A DNA stretch of 64,000 bases from contig DAOUJQ010000001.1 of the NCBI GenBank assembly GCA_034422455.1, forward strand, positions 186,001-250,000, given 5' to 3'. This DNA is from UBA1127 sp034422455. Its GTDB lineage: Bacteria; Chloroflexota; Dehalococcoidia; Lucifugimonadales; UBA1127. The number at the start of each line of letters is the position of its first letter. Position 1 is the first letter of the stretch. Under the pieces are notes generated by a model that was not told the DNA's origin, did no database searches, and worked only from the letters and a program-made list of their open reading frames with translations. Positions 1-7,974 of this stretch are shown one piece after another. The translations under genes and the position numbers were made by a program.

Positions 1-157
1 CCAGCGGCTCAACCGCGAGGAGGGTCTCACCATCGTTCTGGTCACCCACGAGAACGACATCGCGCGGCACACCAATCGCATCGTCTCCTTCCGGGACGGG
101 CAGGTCGTCGACGATGCGGCTGTGGCGCGGCCCCTGAAGGCAGGAGAGCACGCATGA
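1..157 (+). CDS. ABC transporter ATP-binding protein, C-terminal end (MacB/LolD type), partial
   Basis: The gene enters from the left edge; only the last 51 codons are visible, read from base 2. The peptide contains TIVLVTHE, the H-loop histidine region of an ABC ATPase, followed by a typical end with FRDGQVV. Its stop overlaps the start of the downstream MacB-like permease in an ATGA arrangement, so the two are translationally coupled. By family this ATPase powers a MacB-type exporter or lipoprotein-handling complex at the inner membrane. The Walker motifs lie outside the window. Confidence 0.85.
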   Translation, partial: QRLNREEGLTIVLVTHENDIARHTNRIVSFRDGQVVDDAAVARPLKAGEHA

Positions 158-1401
158 CGCCGCTGACGACGTTCCTCACGGCGCTGGACGCCCTGAATTC
201 CAACAAGTTGCGTTCCGGGCTGACGCTGCTGGGCATCATCATCGGCGTGACGGCGGTGATCGCGCTGACGGCCATCGGCAACGGCGCGCAGGCGACCATC
301 ACGGCCCGCATCCAGTCGCTGGGCACCAACCTCCTCTTCGTGCAGCCGGGGGCAACCACCAGCCAATTCGGGTTCGCGGGCGCGGCGGGCAGCGCGGCGA
401 GCCTGACCCTGGAGGACTCGGAGGCGTTGTTGGACCCGGTGCTGGCGTCCGCCGTGGTGGACGTCGCGCCGGAGACGGGCACGCGGACGCAGGTGGTCTT
501 CGAGCGGGAGAACGTCAACACCCAGGTGCTGGGCATCACCCCCGCGTACCTGCCCGTTCGGGCCTACGAGATCGAGGTCGGACGGTCCATCGACGAGGCG
601 GACATCGCGCGGAAGGCGCAGGTGGCCATCCTCGCCTCCGAGACGGCTGAAGAGCTCTTTGGCCTGCGGGACCCGGTCGGCCACACCATCCGGATCGGCA
701 GTCGTCCGTTCGAGGTGGTGGGGCTGCTGAAGAGCAAGGGCGCGAGCGGTTTCGGCACCCTGGACGACCGCATCCTGGTGCCCATCACGACCGCGTACTA
801 CCGCCTGGGCGCGCAGCGCACCGCCGGCGGCGAGATCACAGTGCAGCGCATCAGCGTGCAGATCGCCACCGAGGACGACAGCGACGCGGCCACGGAGCAG
901 ATCAGCAACATCCTGCGCCTGCGCCACCGCATCACTGATGAGGACGACTTCACCGTCACCAGCCAGGTCGAAACCATCGAGACGCTGGAGGAGACCACGC
1001 AGACCTTCGTCATCTTTCTGGGCGCCATCGCCAGCATTGCCCTGCTCGTGGGCGGCATCGGCATCATGAACATCATGCTGGTGTCCGTGACGGAGCGGAC
1101 GCGGGAGATCGGCATCCGCAAGGCGATGGGCGCAAAGCGGCGCGACATCCTCTCGCAGTTCCTCGTCGAGGCCATCCTGCTCAGCCTCACCGGCGGCGTC
1201 ATCGGCGTGGGGCTGGGCTACGGCTTCACCCACTTCTTCGACGATGTCGAGTTGGCGGGGACGGCGCTCAACATGGTCTTCAGCAACGACATCGCCATCA
1301 TCGCGACGGCGGTATCGGGCGCCATCGGCCTCTTCTTCGGCATCTACCCGGCGATGCAGGCGGCGCGCCTCCACCCCATCGAGGCGCTGCGCCACGAGTA
1401 G
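154..1401 (+). CDS. MacB-like ABC transporter permease (FtsX superfamily)
   Basis: A 415-residue membrane protein. It has an N-terminal transmembrane helix near residues 22-45, a large extracytoplasmic MacB_PCD-type domain up to about residue 270, and an FtsX permease domain with three further helices near 280-310, 330-355 and 375-400. The segment SVTERTREIGIRKAMGA is the conserved FtsX/MacB cytoplasmic signature. The start overlaps the stop of the ATPase gene by four bases. Family role: permease of a tripartite-like or mechanotransmitting ABC system exporting peptides, drugs or lipoproteins. The substrate cannot be told from sequence. Confidence 0.9.
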   Translation: MTPLTTFLTALDALNSNKLRSGLTLLGIIIGVTAVIALTAIGNGAQATITARIQSLGTNLLFVQPGATTSQFGFAGAAGSAASLTLEDSEALLDPVLASAVVDVAPETGTRTQVVFERENVNTQVLGITPAYLPVRAYEIEVGRSIDEADIARKAQVAILASETAEELFGLRDPVGHTIRIGSRPFEVVGLLKSKGASGFGTLDDRILVPITTAYYRLGAQRTAGGEITVQRISVQIATEDDSDAATEQISNILRLRHRITDEDDFTVTSQVETIETLEETTQTFVIFLGAIASIALLVGGIGIMNIMLVSVTERTREIGIRKAMGAKRRDILSQFLVEAILLSLTGGVIGVGLGYGFTHFFDDVELAGTALNMVFSNDIAIIATAVSGAIGLFFGIYPAMQAARLHPIEALRHE

Positions 1402-1519
1402 GGCTGGCCCCTGCCATCTCCCCCTCGCGCGAAAGCCGGCGCCTTCGCTACCCTCTCCCCATGAACACCACACGCCCCGCCCGCATCCACGACCGTCGCG
1501 CTTCTGTGTGCGATGCCCA

Positions 1520-1604
1520 GGAATTGTTTCTCACGGGTGGCAAAAACGGTTTTATAGCTGAAATGTGCCACGGCAGCTACGAAACGATTAATGAAGGCAA
1601 TTCC
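1520..1604 (-). repeat. Dispersed stem-loop element, copy E (13-nt loop family)
   Basis: The outer arms are GGAATTG (1520-1526) and CAATTCC (1598-1604), a perfect 7-bp inverted repeat. The inner arms are TAGCTG (1555-1560) and CAGCTA (1574-1579), enclosing a 13-nt loop at 1561-1573. Read on the reverse strand the loop is CCGTGGCACATTT, nearly the same as the loop of the copy at 33774-33853. A second small hairpin at 1627-1666 (AACAAT/ATTGTT with GGCGG/CCGCC) again has a 13-nt loop containing TAGCTA. Confidence 0.75.
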
Positions 1605-1701
1605 CCGCAGCTACGCCGGAGGAGGAAACAATTCGGCGGGCTTAGCTACGGGCCGCCGGGATTGTTATGGGAAAGCAATTGAGGAAGGTTCCGGCGCCCC
1701 C

Positions 1702-1727
1702 GTAGGGGCGGCCATAGGGGCCGCCCC
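1702..1727 (+). repeat. GTAGGGGC-type palindrome, copy 1
   Basis: GTA is followed by a GGGGCGGCC arm and a matching GGCCGCCCC arm separated by a short loop. Related copies sit at 16813-16837 and 59352-59376. Between copies the stem bases differ but remain largely paired. Confidence 0.6.
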
Positions 1728-1859
1728 GGTCCTGTCGAAAGGCCGGGCGAACGGGTTGGGGTGAACGGGCCGTTGCCGCGTCGGTCGTGTATAATCAGCC
1801 CAGGTAGAGCGACGCGGCCCTGGCCTCGCTTTGGCCGCGCATCACACAGGAGGACACGC

Positions 1860-2831
1860 ATGGCAGAGATCGTGATTGGGCTGGGGACCTCCCACAGCCC
1901 GCAGCTGAGCCTCACGCCGGAGACATGGCCGCTCCACGCTGAGAACGACAAGCGCAACCCCCACCTCTACGGCCTGGACGGCGTCCACCACACCTACGAG
2001 GAAGTCCTCGACATGGCGGATGCGTCCATCGAGAAGCAGCTCGACCCGGAGCTGTGGCAGAAGCGGTACGACATCTGCCAGAACGGCATCGCGACCGTCA
2101 GCCGGAAGCTGGCCGAGGCCAACGTGGACGCCGTCATCGTCATCGGCGACGACCAGGAGGAGGTCTTCCAGGAGGACAACTTCCCGGCCATGGCCGTCTA
2201 CTGGGGCGACACGATGTGGAACATCCCGGACAGCCTGCAGGCCCCCCTCCGCCGCGCGGCGTGGTCCTATGGCCTGGAGGAGAAGGAGTACCCCATCGCC
2301 AAGGACCTGGCGGCCCACATGCTCGGCTCGCTCATCGAGCAGGAGTTCGACGTGGCCCGCAGCCGCTACTTCCGCAAGGGCCAGGGCATGGGCCACGCCT
2401 TCAGCTTCATCTACACGCGCATCATGCAGGACAAGCTGGTTCCTATGGTGCCCGTCATGCTGAACACCTACTTCCCGCCCAACCAGCCGACGCCCAAGCG
2501 CTCCTACAACCTCGGCCAGGCCATCCGCAACGCCGTCGAGGAGTGGGACAGCGACGCCCGCGTCGCCGTCATCGCCTCCGGCGGCCTGAGCCACTTCGTC
2601 ATCAACGAGGAGCTCGACAACAGCGTCATCAAAGGCCTGCAGGACAGGGACACGGACGCGCTGTTCGGGTTGCCGCGCGAGCACCTCAACTCCGGCTCGT
2701 CCGAGATCCGCAACTGGATCACCACGTCCGGCGCGACGGAGCACATGGACTTCACCCTGATCGACTACGCGCCGTGCTACCGGTCGCCGGCCGGCACCGG
2801 CTGCGCGATGGCCTTCGGCTACTGGTCCTAG
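1860..2831 (+). CDS. LigB-type class III extradiol dioxygenase (catalytic subunit)
   Basis: A 323-residue protein starting at the ATG right after an AGGAGG site. The N-terminus IGLGTSHSPQL carries the conserved metal-binding histidine of LigB-like enzymes, and ASGGLSHFV near residue 240 is the second conserved histidine block. The family (protocatechuate 4,5-dioxygenase beta subunit and relatives) uses a non-heme Fe(II) to open catechol-type rings next to the two hydroxyls, in the cytoplasm. No small LigA-type subunit gene is adjacent. The exact substrate is unknown, but the Rieske oxygenases and the FAD monooxygenase elsewhere in the window could supply dihydroxylated aromatics. An alternative is a LigB-fold enzyme acting on another catechol-like compound. 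Confidence 0.82.
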   Translation: MAEIVIGLGTSHSPQLSLTPETWPLHAENDKRNPHLYGLDGVHHTYEEVLDMADASIEKQLDPELWQKRYDICQNGIATVSRKLAEANVDAVIVIGDDQEEVFQEDNFPAMAVYWGDTMWNIPDSLQAPLRRAAWSYGLEEKEYPIAKDLAAHMLGSLIEQEFDVARSRYFRKGQGMGHAFSFIYTRIMQDKLVPMVPVMLNTYFPPNQPTPKRSYNLGQAIRNAVEEWDSDARVAVIASGGLSHFVINEELDNSVIKGLQDRDTDALFGLPREHLNSGSSEIRNWITTSGATEHMDFTLIDYAPCYRSPAGTGCAMAFGYWS

Positions 2832-2863
2832 CGTCCGGGCAAAGAGCACTCGCGCCCCTGCCT

Positions 2864-2897
2864 GTTCGCCCTGAGCTTGCCGAAGGGTCAACCGAAC
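2864..2897 (+). repeat. CCTTCGA-family dispersed palindrome
   Basis: GTTCG and CGAAC close the ends of a segment containing CCCTGAGCTTGCCGAAGGG. Related copies occur at 21912-21931, 45507-45532, 46259-46283 and 59379-59410, and a variant family at 25588-25619, 57965-57997 and 63224-63256. All lie between genes. Confidence 0.65.
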
Positions 2898-3002
2898 GGG
2901 CAGGGGCGCTGTCTATTCCCGGACAGCGCCCCCGTCCGGGAGGTGTTGGCGCGCATGGTATGATGGAGAATCTCAGCCGACCCCTGGTCGAGGTTTGGCG
3001 CA

Positions 3003-3818
3003 ATGGTCCTCAGCGACAGGGACATACGCAGGCAGATTGCCCAGGGCCGCATCGTCATCGACCCGTATGACGACGACGCGGTGCAGCCCGCCAGCGTCGA
3101 CCTGCGGCTCGGCACGCCGTTGCTGGTCGAGGAGACCGCCCGGCTCGCCCTCATCGACCCGCGTCAGCAGTCGGACATGCAGTGGAAGGAAGTGGAGCTC
3201 GACGAGAGCGTGCCCTACCCCCTGCAGCCGGGCGAGTTCGCCCTCGGCATCACGGCGGAGAACATCGAGATCCCGGACGACATCGTGGGCCGGCTGGACG
3301 GCAAGAGCTCGCTGGGCAGGCTGGGGCTCGTGGTGCACTCGACCGCGGGCTTCGTCGACCCTGGGTGGAAGGGACGGCTGACGCTGGAGCTCAGCAACCT
3401 CTCCAGCATCCCCATCAACCTGTACCTGGGCATGAAGAGCTCGCAGCTCTCCTTTGTCTGGTTGAGCAGCCCGGCGGAACGTCCGTATGGGTCGGCGGGG
3501 TTGAACAGCAAGTACCAGGGACAGATGGGGCCGGTGCCCAGCCGCTACCACCTCAACTACGGCCCCGGAGCGGATGGCGTGCGCGGACATAGGGTGCGCG
3601 GGCACGACGCAAACCCCGAGCTCCGCGCCTGGTTCGGCGCCAGCGAGTTCCAGGGGAACATCGCCCGGTTCGCGGCGGAGCTGGGCGTCAACCTGCGCAC
3701 CGTGGAGGAGTGGATCTACGGCCGGGCGACGCCCTCACGGCGGCAACACGCCGCGCTCCACCGCGTCACCGGCCTGGCCGACTATGAGCCGCAACCCCAG
3801 CTTCTGGACAAGGCATGA
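3003..3818 (+). CDS. dcd: dCTP deaminase with extra C-terminal helix-turn-helix-like domain
   Basis: Residues 1-190 form a trimeric dUTPase-fold dCTP deaminase. GKSSLGRLGL (100-109) is the nucleotide-binding loop and HSTAGFVDPGW with TLELSN carries the catalytic Glu near 129. The HSTAGF sequence matches bifunctional dCTP deaminase/dUTPases of the mycobacterial type, so it may convert dCTP directly to dUMP. The protein is 271 residues, about 80 longer than usual. Residues 215-257 look like a helical helix-turn-helix (FAAELGVNLRTVEEWIYGRA). Its stop overlaps ribD by ATGA, which places nucleotide metabolism in the riboflavin operon. The role of the tail is unknown. Confidence 0.92.
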   Translation: MVLSDRDIRRQIAQGRIVIDPYDDDAVQPASVDLRLGTPLLVEETARLALIDPRQQSDMQWKEVELDESVPYPLQPGEFALGITAENIEIPDDIVGRLDGKSSLGRLGLVVHSTAGFVDPGWKGRLTLELSNLSSIPINLYLGMKSSQLSFVWLSSPAERPYGSAGLNSKYQGQMGPVPSRYHLNYGPGADGVRGHRVRGHDANPELRAWFGASEFQGNIARFAAELGVNLRTVEEWIYGRATPSRRQHAALHRVTGLADYEPQPQLLDKA

Positions 3819-4924
3819 CCACGCAGTACATGCAACGGGCCATTGAGCTCGCCCGCGGCAGCCTCGGCCTCGCAAGCCCGAACCCGTCCGTCGGCGCGGT
3901 CATCGTCAAGGACGGGCGCGTCGTCGGCGAGGGCTGGACGCAGCCGGTCGGCGGGCCGCACGCGGAGATCATCGCGCTGCGGCAGGCCGGTGACGATGCG
4001 CAGGGAGCGGCCATCTACACGACGCTGGAGCCGTGCTGCCACTTCGGCAGGACGCCCCCGTGCACCCGGGAGCTGCTGGACGCGGGCATCGCCGAGGTCC
4101 ACTCGGCCATTGTGGACCCCAACGAGCAGGTGAACGGCGCCGGGGTGGCGGAGCTGCGCTCGGCGGGCGTCAACGTGACGCTGGGAGAATGCGCCGAGGA
4201 GGCCGCGGAGACGATGGAGGGGTTCCTTCACCGCATGAGGACGGGATTGCCCTTTGTCACGGCAAAGTTCGCCATGAGCCTTGACGGCAAGATCGCGACG
4301 GTGACCGGCGCGTCGCGGTGGGTCACGGGCGAGGCGGGCCGCCGCCACGCCCACGTATTGCGCGCCGCCTGCGACGCCATCATGGCGGGAGCAGGCACAG
4401 TGACCATCGACAACCCGCAGCTCACGGCCCGCGACGCCGACGGGGTACCGCTGGAGCGGCAGCCACTGCGCGTGGTCGTGGACAGCACGGGCCGCACGCC
4501 GGTCACGTCGCAGGTGTTCCACGGCCCCGGCAAGGCCATCGTCGCGACGGCGGGCGTTGGGCAGCAGACGGAGGACGCGTACCGGGCGGCCAGCGCCGAT
4601 GTGCTCCACCTGCCGGGCGCAGACGGCCGGGTGGACCTGCGCGGGCTCATGTGCTCGTTGGTGGAGCGCGGCGTCAACACCGTGCTCGTGGAGGGCGGCG
4701 GCGTGCTCCTGGCGTCGCTGTTCGACGCGGGGCTGGTCAGCAAGGTCGAGGCCATCGTCGCGCCAAAGATCATCGGCGGCGAGAGCGCCCGCACACCCGT
4801 GGAGGGCGCGGGGTTCCCGCGCATGGAGGACGTGCTGGAACTGGGCCGCGTCACCGTGGGACGCCTGGGCGAGGACGTGCACGTCGTGGGGTACACGCCC
4901 ACAAGCCGCGGCGGGGTGGAGTAG
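3815..4924 (+). CDS. ribD: Bifunctional diaminohydroxyphosphoribosylaminopyrimidine deaminase / 5-amino-6-(5-phosphoribosylamino)uracil reductase
   Basis: A 369-residue enzyme catalysing the second and third steps of riboflavin synthesis. The N-terminal zinc deaminase domain shows GGPHAEIIAL (His and catalytic Glu) and EPCCHFGRTPPC (two zinc cysteines). The C-terminal NADPH-dependent reductase domain begins near residue 148 with FVTAKFAMSLDGKIAT and contains VEGGGVLLASLF. The start overlaps dcd by four bases and the stop is two bases before ribE, so it is in the middle of a tight operon. No FMN riboswitch was recognised upstream of the operon. Confidence 0.96.
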   Translation: MTTQYMQRAIELARGSLGLASPNPSVGAVIVKDGRVVGEGWTQPVGGPHAEIIALRQAGDDAQGAAIYTTLEPCCHFGRTPPCTRELLDAGIAEVHSAIVDPNEQVNGAGVAELRSAGVNVTLGECAEEAAETMEGFLHRMRTGLPFVTAKFAMSLDGKIATVTGASRWVTGEAGRRHAHVLRAACDAIMAGAGTVTIDNPQLTARDADGVPLERQPLRVVVDSTGRTPVTSQVFHGPGKAIVATAGVGQQTEDAYRAASADVLHLPGADGRVDLRGLMCSLVERGVNTVLVEGGGVLLASLFDAGLVSKVEAIVAPKIIGGESARTPVEGAGFPRMEDVLELGRVTVGRLGEDVHVVGYTPTSRGGVE

Positions 4925-4926
4925 CC

Positions 4927-5526
4927 GTGTTTACGGGCATCGTCGTGGAGAAGGGGGTGGTGCTGGCCGCCAGCGAGGAGAGCCTCACCATCGAGAGCTG
5001 GACGGCGCTGGAGGGCGCGGCGAACGGCGACAGCATCGCGGTCAACGGCGCGTGCCTGACGGTCACGGCGTTGGCGGAGGGCCGGTTCTCCGTCGACGTG
5101 ACGCCCGAGACGCTGCGCCGCACGAACCTCGGTGACCTGGGCGTGGGATCGTCGGTGAACCTGGAGCCGGCGCTGGCGTATGGCGGCAAGGTCGGCGGGC
5201 ACCTGGTGCAGGGGCACGTCGACGCCGTGGGCGTCGTCGAGGCGATAACACCGGAGGGCAACAGCCGCCTCATCACCGTGTCGGCGCCAATCGAGGTCAT
5301 GCGCTACGTCGTCGAGAAGGGGTTCGTAGCTGTGGACGGCATCAGTTTGACCGTCGCGGCGCTGGACGAGGCACGGTTTACCATTGCAGTGATACCATAT
5401 ACAGACGAGCACACGACACTTGGCGACCGGAATCTCGGTGGCCGGGTGAACCTGGAGGCCGACATCCTGGCCAAGTACACCGAACGGCTCTTGTCCGAGG
5501 GGCCCTCGCAGGGCAGGGGCGCGTAG
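4927..5526 (+). CDS. ribE: Riboflavin synthase, alpha chain
   Basis: A 199-residue protein with a GTG start two bases after ribD; the sequence begins V/MFTGIVVEKG, the conserved N-terminus of the family. Two lumazine-binding repeats are visible. The first holds VNGACLTV, and the second holds GHLVQGHVDAVG followed by VDGISLTVAALD. The enzyme dismutates two 6,7-dimethyl-8-ribityllumazine molecules into riboflavin plus the pyrimidine precursor. The GTG was chosen because the family always starts at this FTGIV motif and no in-frame upstream start fits. Confidence 0.96.
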   Translation: MFTGIVVEKGVVLAASEESLTIESWTALEGAANGDSIAVNGACLTVTALAEGRFSVDVTPETLRRTNLGDLGVGSSVNLEPALAYGGKVGGHLVQGHVDAVGVVEAITPEGNSRLITVSAPIEVMRYVVEKGFVAVDGISLTVAALDEARFTIAVIPYTDEHTTLGDRNLGGRVNLEADILAKYTERLLSEGPSQGRGA

Positions 5527-5541
5527 CCCAAGGAGCAACGC

Positions 5542-6750
5542 ATGGCGATCAGCACGATTGAACAGGGAATCGCCGACCTCAAGATGGGGAAGGCGCTGAT
5601 CGTGGTGGACGACGCCGACCGCGAGAACGAGGGCGACCTCATCGTCGCGGCCGAGGCGGTCACGCCGGAACACATCAACTTCATGGCGAAGCACGCTGGC
5701 GGGTTGGTGTGCATGCCCGTCCCCGGCGACCGGCTGGACGCGCTGCAGCTCCCGCAGATGGTCGCGGACAACACCGCTCGCCACGGCACGCCGTTCACGG
5801 TGCCGGTGGACGTCAAGGAGGGCGCGACGACCGGCATCTCCGCCTTTGACCGCGCTGCGACGGTGAAGGCCGTCCTGGACCCGCGCACCAAGCCGGACGA
5901 CCTGGCCCGGCCGGGACACCTCTTCCCGCTCCGGTACACCAACGGCGGCGTGCTGGTGCGCGCCGGCCACACCGAGGCGGCGGTCGACCTGGCGTGGCTG
6001 TCGGGCTTCTACCCCGCCGGCGTCCTGTGCGAGATCATGGCGCCCGACGGCACCATGGCCCGCATGCCCTACCTGGAGGAGTTCGCGGACGGGCATAACC
6101 TGCGTATCGTGACCATCCAGGACCTCATCGCCTACCGGCGGCAGCACGAGCGGCTGGTGGAGCGCGTCGCCGACGCGAAGCTGCCGACCAAGTACGGCGA
6201 CTTCACCGTCGTGGCCTACAAGAGCATGGTCGACCCGGACGAGCACCTTGCGCTCGTGATGGGCGAAATTGAGCCGGACGAGACGATACTCGTGCGGGTC
6301 CACAGCCAGTGCACCACCGGCGACATCTTCGGGAGCGTTCGCTGTGATTGTGGCGAGCAGATGGACATCGCGCTGGATGCCATTGCCAAGGAGGGCCGCG
6401 GCGTATTCCTCTACATGCGGCAGGAGGGGCGCGGCATCGGCCTCCACAACAAGATCCGTGCGTACGCGCTGCAGGACAACGGCATGGACACGGTGGAGGC
6501 GAACAGGGAGCTGGGGTTTGCACCGGACCTGCGGTGGTACGGCATCGGCGCCCAGATCCTGGCGGACCTGGGCGTGCGCCGGCTGCGGCTGCTGACCAAC
6601 AACCCCAAGAAGGTCGTGGGCTTGGACGCCTACGGCCTGGACCTGGTGGACCGCGTGCCGATCATGGCGTCGTCCACCCCGCACAACCGGGACTACCTGG
6701 AGACCAAGCGGGTCAAGCTGGGGCACCTCCTGGAAGAACCGCTGGGCTAG
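5542..6750 (+). CDS. ribBA: Bifunctional 3,4-dihydroxy-2-butanone-4-phosphate synthase / GTP cyclohydrolase II
   Basis: A 402-residue fusion. The N-terminal DHBP synthase half has the acidic metal-binding loop DDADRENEGDLI. The C-terminal GTP cyclohydrolase II half has HSQCTTGDIFGSVRCDCGEQ, supplying the zinc cysteines, then RQEGRGIGL and a TNNPKK motif. It supplies both riboflavin precursors, from ribulose 5-phosphate and GTP. An AGGAG site precedes the start 15 bases after ribE. Confidence 0.97.
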   Translation: MAISTIEQGIADLKMGKALIVVDDADRENEGDLIVAAEAVTPEHINFMAKHAGGLVCMPVPGDRLDALQLPQMVADNTARHGTPFTVPVDVKEGATTGISAFDRAATVKAVLDPRTKPDDLARPGHLFPLRYTNGGVLVRAGHTEAAVDLAWLSGFYPAGVLCEIMAPDGTMARMPYLEEFADGHNLRIVTIQDLIAYRRQHERLVERVADAKLPTKYGDFTVVAYKSMVDPDEHLALVMGEIEPDETILVRVHSQCTTGDIFGSVRCDCGEQMDIALDAIAKEGRGVFLYMRQEGRGIGLHNKIRAYALQDNGMDTVEANRELGFAPDLRWYGIGAQILADLGVRRLRLLTNNPKKVVGLDAYGLDLVDRVPIMASSTPHNRDYLETKRVKLGHLLEEPLG

Positions 6751-6784
6751 CAGCATTGGCCGCCTGCGGCCAGGGACGTGAAGA

Positions 6785-7282
6785 GTGGCAGTAGAGATCG
6801 AAGGCGCGCCGAACGGACGCGGCGTCCGGGTGGCGCTGGCCGTCTCGCGGTTCAATCAGCAGCTCACGCTGCGCCTGCTCGAGGGCGCGCTCATGGCGTG
6901 CCAGCAGCACGACGTGCAGAACGACGACCTGACCGTCGCGTGGGTGCCGGGGTCTTTCGAGTTGCCGGCGATGGCCGCCGAGCTCGCCAAGTCCGGGGTG
7001 CACGACGTCATCGTGTGCCTGGGCGTGGTCATCAAGGGCGAGACCGCGCACTTCGATCATGTGTCGGAGCAGGCCGCGGCCGGCATTGCGGCGGTATCGC
7101 GAGAGAGCGGGGTGCCCGTCATGTTCGGTGTGCTGACGGCGTACACGGAGCAGCAGGCGCTCGACCGGAGCGGCGGCGTGCTGGGCAACCGCGGCTTCGA
7201 CGTGACGGTCGCCGGGCTTGAGATGGTGGACGTCGTGCGCAAGGTGCGGTCCGGGCAGGCAGGCGTGCCGGCGCCGGACTGA
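6785..7282 (+). CDS. ribH: 6,7-dimethyl-8-ribityllumazine synthase
   Basis: A 165-residue protein with a GTG start. Conserved features are VSRFN near the N-terminus, VPGSFELP, the phosphate-binding GVVIKGETAHFDHV with the catalytic histidine region, and FGVLTAYTEQQALDR. It condenses the pyrimidinedione and dihydroxybutanone phosphate into lumazine, the substrate of RibE, usually as a large icosahedral or pentameric shell. It closes the riboflavin operon; a weak hairpin follows at 7291-7318. Confidence 0.95.
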   Translation: MAVEIEGAPNGRGVRVALAVSRFNQQLTLRLLEGALMACQQHDVQNDDLTVAWVPGSFELPAMAAELAKSGVHDVIVCLGVVIKGETAHFDHVSEQAAAGIAAVSRESGVPVMFGVLTAYTEQQALDRSGGVLGNRGFDVTVAGLEMVDVVRKVRSGQAGVPAPD

Positions 7283-7290
7283 GGGCTTGC

Positions 7291-7318
7291 CGCACCCGGG
7301 GCTCGGAGCGCGGGTGCG
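7291..7318 (+). terminator. Hairpin after ribH (weak terminator candidate)
   Basis: CGCACCCG (7291-7298) pairs with CGGGTGCG (7311-7318) around a 12-nt loop. There is no clear T-run, so it may only attenuate or stabilise the rib transcript before the EVE gene. Confidence 0.35.
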
Positions 7319-7380
7319 TGACAAACTGGACAACAATGACGGCGCGCCGGAGCGGCAGGCTGCGGCGGCCGGGAGGTGGC

Positions 7381-7965
7381 ATGAACTACTGGATGCTGAG
7401 CATCTCTGAAGAGAACTTCGCCATAACCCGGGAAAAGGGGTTCACCCTCCAGGGGTTCGGGCAGCGGCAACGGCGCAAGACGGACAGGATGGTCGCGGGA
7501 GACCGCCTGCTGTTTTACGTGAAGGGCAGCCGCGTCTTCCCGGCCACGGCGACCATTTCGTCAACGGTTTTCGAGGACGAGGAGCAGCTCTGGTCGTCCC
7601 CCCAGTCCAACGAGCGCTTCAAGTACCGCGTGCGCATCAAGGCGGAGTACGTCCTGTCCGACGAGCAATGCCTGCGCGCGAACCAGATCGGCCCCCGCAT
7701 GGAGTACGTGCGCAGGTGGCCGCCGGAGATGTGGCACTACGCGCTCATGGACGAGCTGCACCTGCTGCCGCGGAAGGACTTCGAGTTCATCGAAGAGGAG
7801 ATGCGCAAGATTCTTGGACGGCCGCCGGTCAGGCCGGCATTCCAGGGCAATCGTCAGCAACGGAGCCCCAACAACCGCCGCGGCAACTTCCGCCCCGGCG
7901 GACCCCGTCGCGGACCCGATGGGCAGGGCGACGAGTCTGCACCGGCGCCCGCGTCCAGCGGGTAG
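7381..7965 (+). CDS. EVE-domain protein with basic arginine/glycine-rich tail
   Basis: A 194-residue protein starting at the ATG after an AGGTGG site. Residues 1-140 match the EVE (PUA-like) fold: MNYWMLSISEENFAITREKG, then GDRLLFYVKGSRVFPATATI. These domains bind modified bases in DNA or RNA. The last 45 residues are low-complexity and basic with RGN, PGGPRRG and similar runs, a composition typical of RNA-binding tails. It lies about 100 bases after ribH in the same direction and may be co-transcribed. Its ligand is unknown. Confidence 0.8.
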   Translation: MNYWMLSISEENFAITREKGFTLQGFGQRQRRKTDRMVAGDRLLFYVKGSRVFPATATISSTVFEDEEQLWSSPQSNERFKYRVRIKAEYVLSDEQCLRANQIGPRMEYVRRWPPEMWHYALMDELHLLPRKDFEFIEEEMRKILGRPPVRPAFQGNRQQRSPNNRRGNFRPGGPRRGPDGQGDESAPAPASSG

Positions 7966-7974
7966 CAGTCTGCG

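Larger units (their letters stand above)
1402..1859. other. Intergenic region with dispersed repeats
   Basis: This 458-base gap holds no convincing gene. It carries, on the reverse strand, a composite dispersed repeat: a GC-rich segment at about 1408-1465 and the 85-bp stem-loop element at 1520-1604. A smaller hairpin lies at 1627-1666 and a GTAGGGGC-type palindrome at 1702-1727. A perfect TATAAT hexamer at 1790-1795 may be the -10 box for the dioxygenase gene downstream, although no good -35 is visible at the usual distance. An AGGAGG ribosome site directly precedes the next gene. Confidence 0.7.

Noticed and set aside
2832..3002. FMN riboswitch before the dcd-rib operon
   Set aside because: I looked for the conserved RFN-element blocks and did not find them; the gap holds a dispersed palindrome and little else.
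4228..6855. An 875-codon open frame on the reverse strand across the riboflavin genes
   Set aside because: It is antisense to ribD, ribE and ribBA, whose motifs are unmistakable; long antisense frames are common at this GC content. The His/Arg/Val-rich product has no recognisable domain.
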